Assembly (NCBI GenBank): GCA_964365905.1
Contig: CAYIRQ010000049.1
Location: 1-10,582 of the forward strand
DNA: 10,582 bases
Source: CAYIRQ01 sp964365905
GTDB lineage: Bacteria; Patescibacteriota; Gracilibacteria; Peribacterales; Peribacteraceae
Reading direction: 5' to 3'
Shown here: piece after piece, positions 10,510-10,582 of the stretch
Layout of the letters: each line of letters begins with the position of its first letter
Numbering within the stretch: the stretch's first letter is position 1
Translations under genes and position numbers: made by a program
Notes under the pieces: model-generated
Databases searched by the model: none
Told to the model about the DNA's origin: nothing
Seen by the model: the letters and a program-made list of their open reading frames with translations, nothing else

Positions 10510-10518
10510 TGCTATGAT
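10510..10518 (+). promoter_or_regulatory. Extended -10 in front of the GIY-YIG frame
   Basis: TG-C-TATGAT ends 8 nt before ATG 10527. It lies immediately after the last recognisable 23S bases and gives the inserted frame its own near-leaderless promoter. Confidence 0.55.
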
Positions 10519-10526
10519 AGACAACT

Positions 10527-10582
10527 ATGTTTCATGTGTATCTTCTCAAAAACGAACGAGAAGAAACCTATATTGGATTCAC
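10527..10582 (+). CDS. GIY-YIG endonuclease-family protein, N-terminus only
   Basis: Eighteen codons are visible before the window ends: MFHVYLLKNEREETYIGF, with threonine implied next. VYLL and YIGF(T) are the two strands that define the GIY-YIG nuclease fold (here VYL and YIG), as in the small UPF0213/YhbQ-type proteins and in intron homing endonucleases. It lies ~30 bp after the point where 23S rRNA similarity stops, so it probably belongs to an intron or intervening sequence in the 23S gene. No Shine-Dalgarno is present; an extended -10 sits just upstream. The rest of the protein is outside the window, so it cannot be decided whether it is a ~90-aa stand-alone domain or a larger homing enzyme. 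Confidence 0.8.
   Translation, partial: MFHVYLLKNEREETYIGF

Overview
The window looks like a high-GC member of the candidate phyla radiation (Patescibacteria), possibly a Peregrinibacteria/Peribacteria-type genome. That placement is an inference. It rests on compact genes, almost no Shine-Dalgarno sites, many very short leaders behind extended -10 boxes, a 23S rRNA gene not preceded by 16S within at least 10 kb, a GIY-YIG reading frame breaking into the 23S gene, and many short palindromic or tandem repeats inside genes. TGA acts as a stop at several overlapping gene junctions, so the recoded UGA=Gly code of Gracilibacteria/Absconditabacteria is not used.

Layout. Bases 1-303 hold no gene I can support, only a copy of a dispersed repeat. 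A small basic protein (304-471, +) converges on a secreted HExxH metalloprotease (479-1279, -). That gene is divergent from an RNA m5U methyltransferase of the RlmD/TrmA family (1322-2890, +) across a 42-bp promoter region. After a repeat-rich spacer comes a tightly coupled + operon (3028-4748): protein-L-isoaspartate methyltransferase, a DUF1858 + HesB/IscA-like fusion, two small membrane proteins, and a 36-residue Cys-rich peptide that duplicates the C-terminal tail of the fusion protein. An AT-rich membrane protein (4856-5419, -) looks foreign. Next are a polyprenyl-phosphate sugar phosphotransferase (5484-6890, -), RNase P RNA with terminator (7047-7418, -) and tRNA-Thr(UGU) (7468-7542, +). 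A minus-strand cluster follows: triosephosphate isomerase, an 87-residue helical protein and an inositol-monophosphatase-family enzyme (9669 down to 7570). The last 0.9 kb holds divergent promoters, a possible small RNA or attenuator, tandem repeats and the first ~300 nt of 23S rRNA. The 23S gene is then interrupted by its own extended -10 promoter and the start of a GIY-YIG protein that runs off the window.

The main unusual signal is invasion of conserved enzymes by short palindromic or tandem DNA that stays in frame. A 24-bp perfect palindrome adds exactly 8 codons in the sugar transferase. A ~145-bp block with ~18-20-bp inverted arms lies in the phosphatase, a 7-bp-arm hairpin in pcm, and several separate elements, including a heptamer repeat, in tpiA. 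Related words recur in intergenic DNA. This resembles the known Rickettsia palindromic elements in logic, but the sequences appear different. The second signal is the 23S/GIY-YIG junction. The third is the leaderless promoter architecture.

All calls come from reading the sequence; no database search was run.
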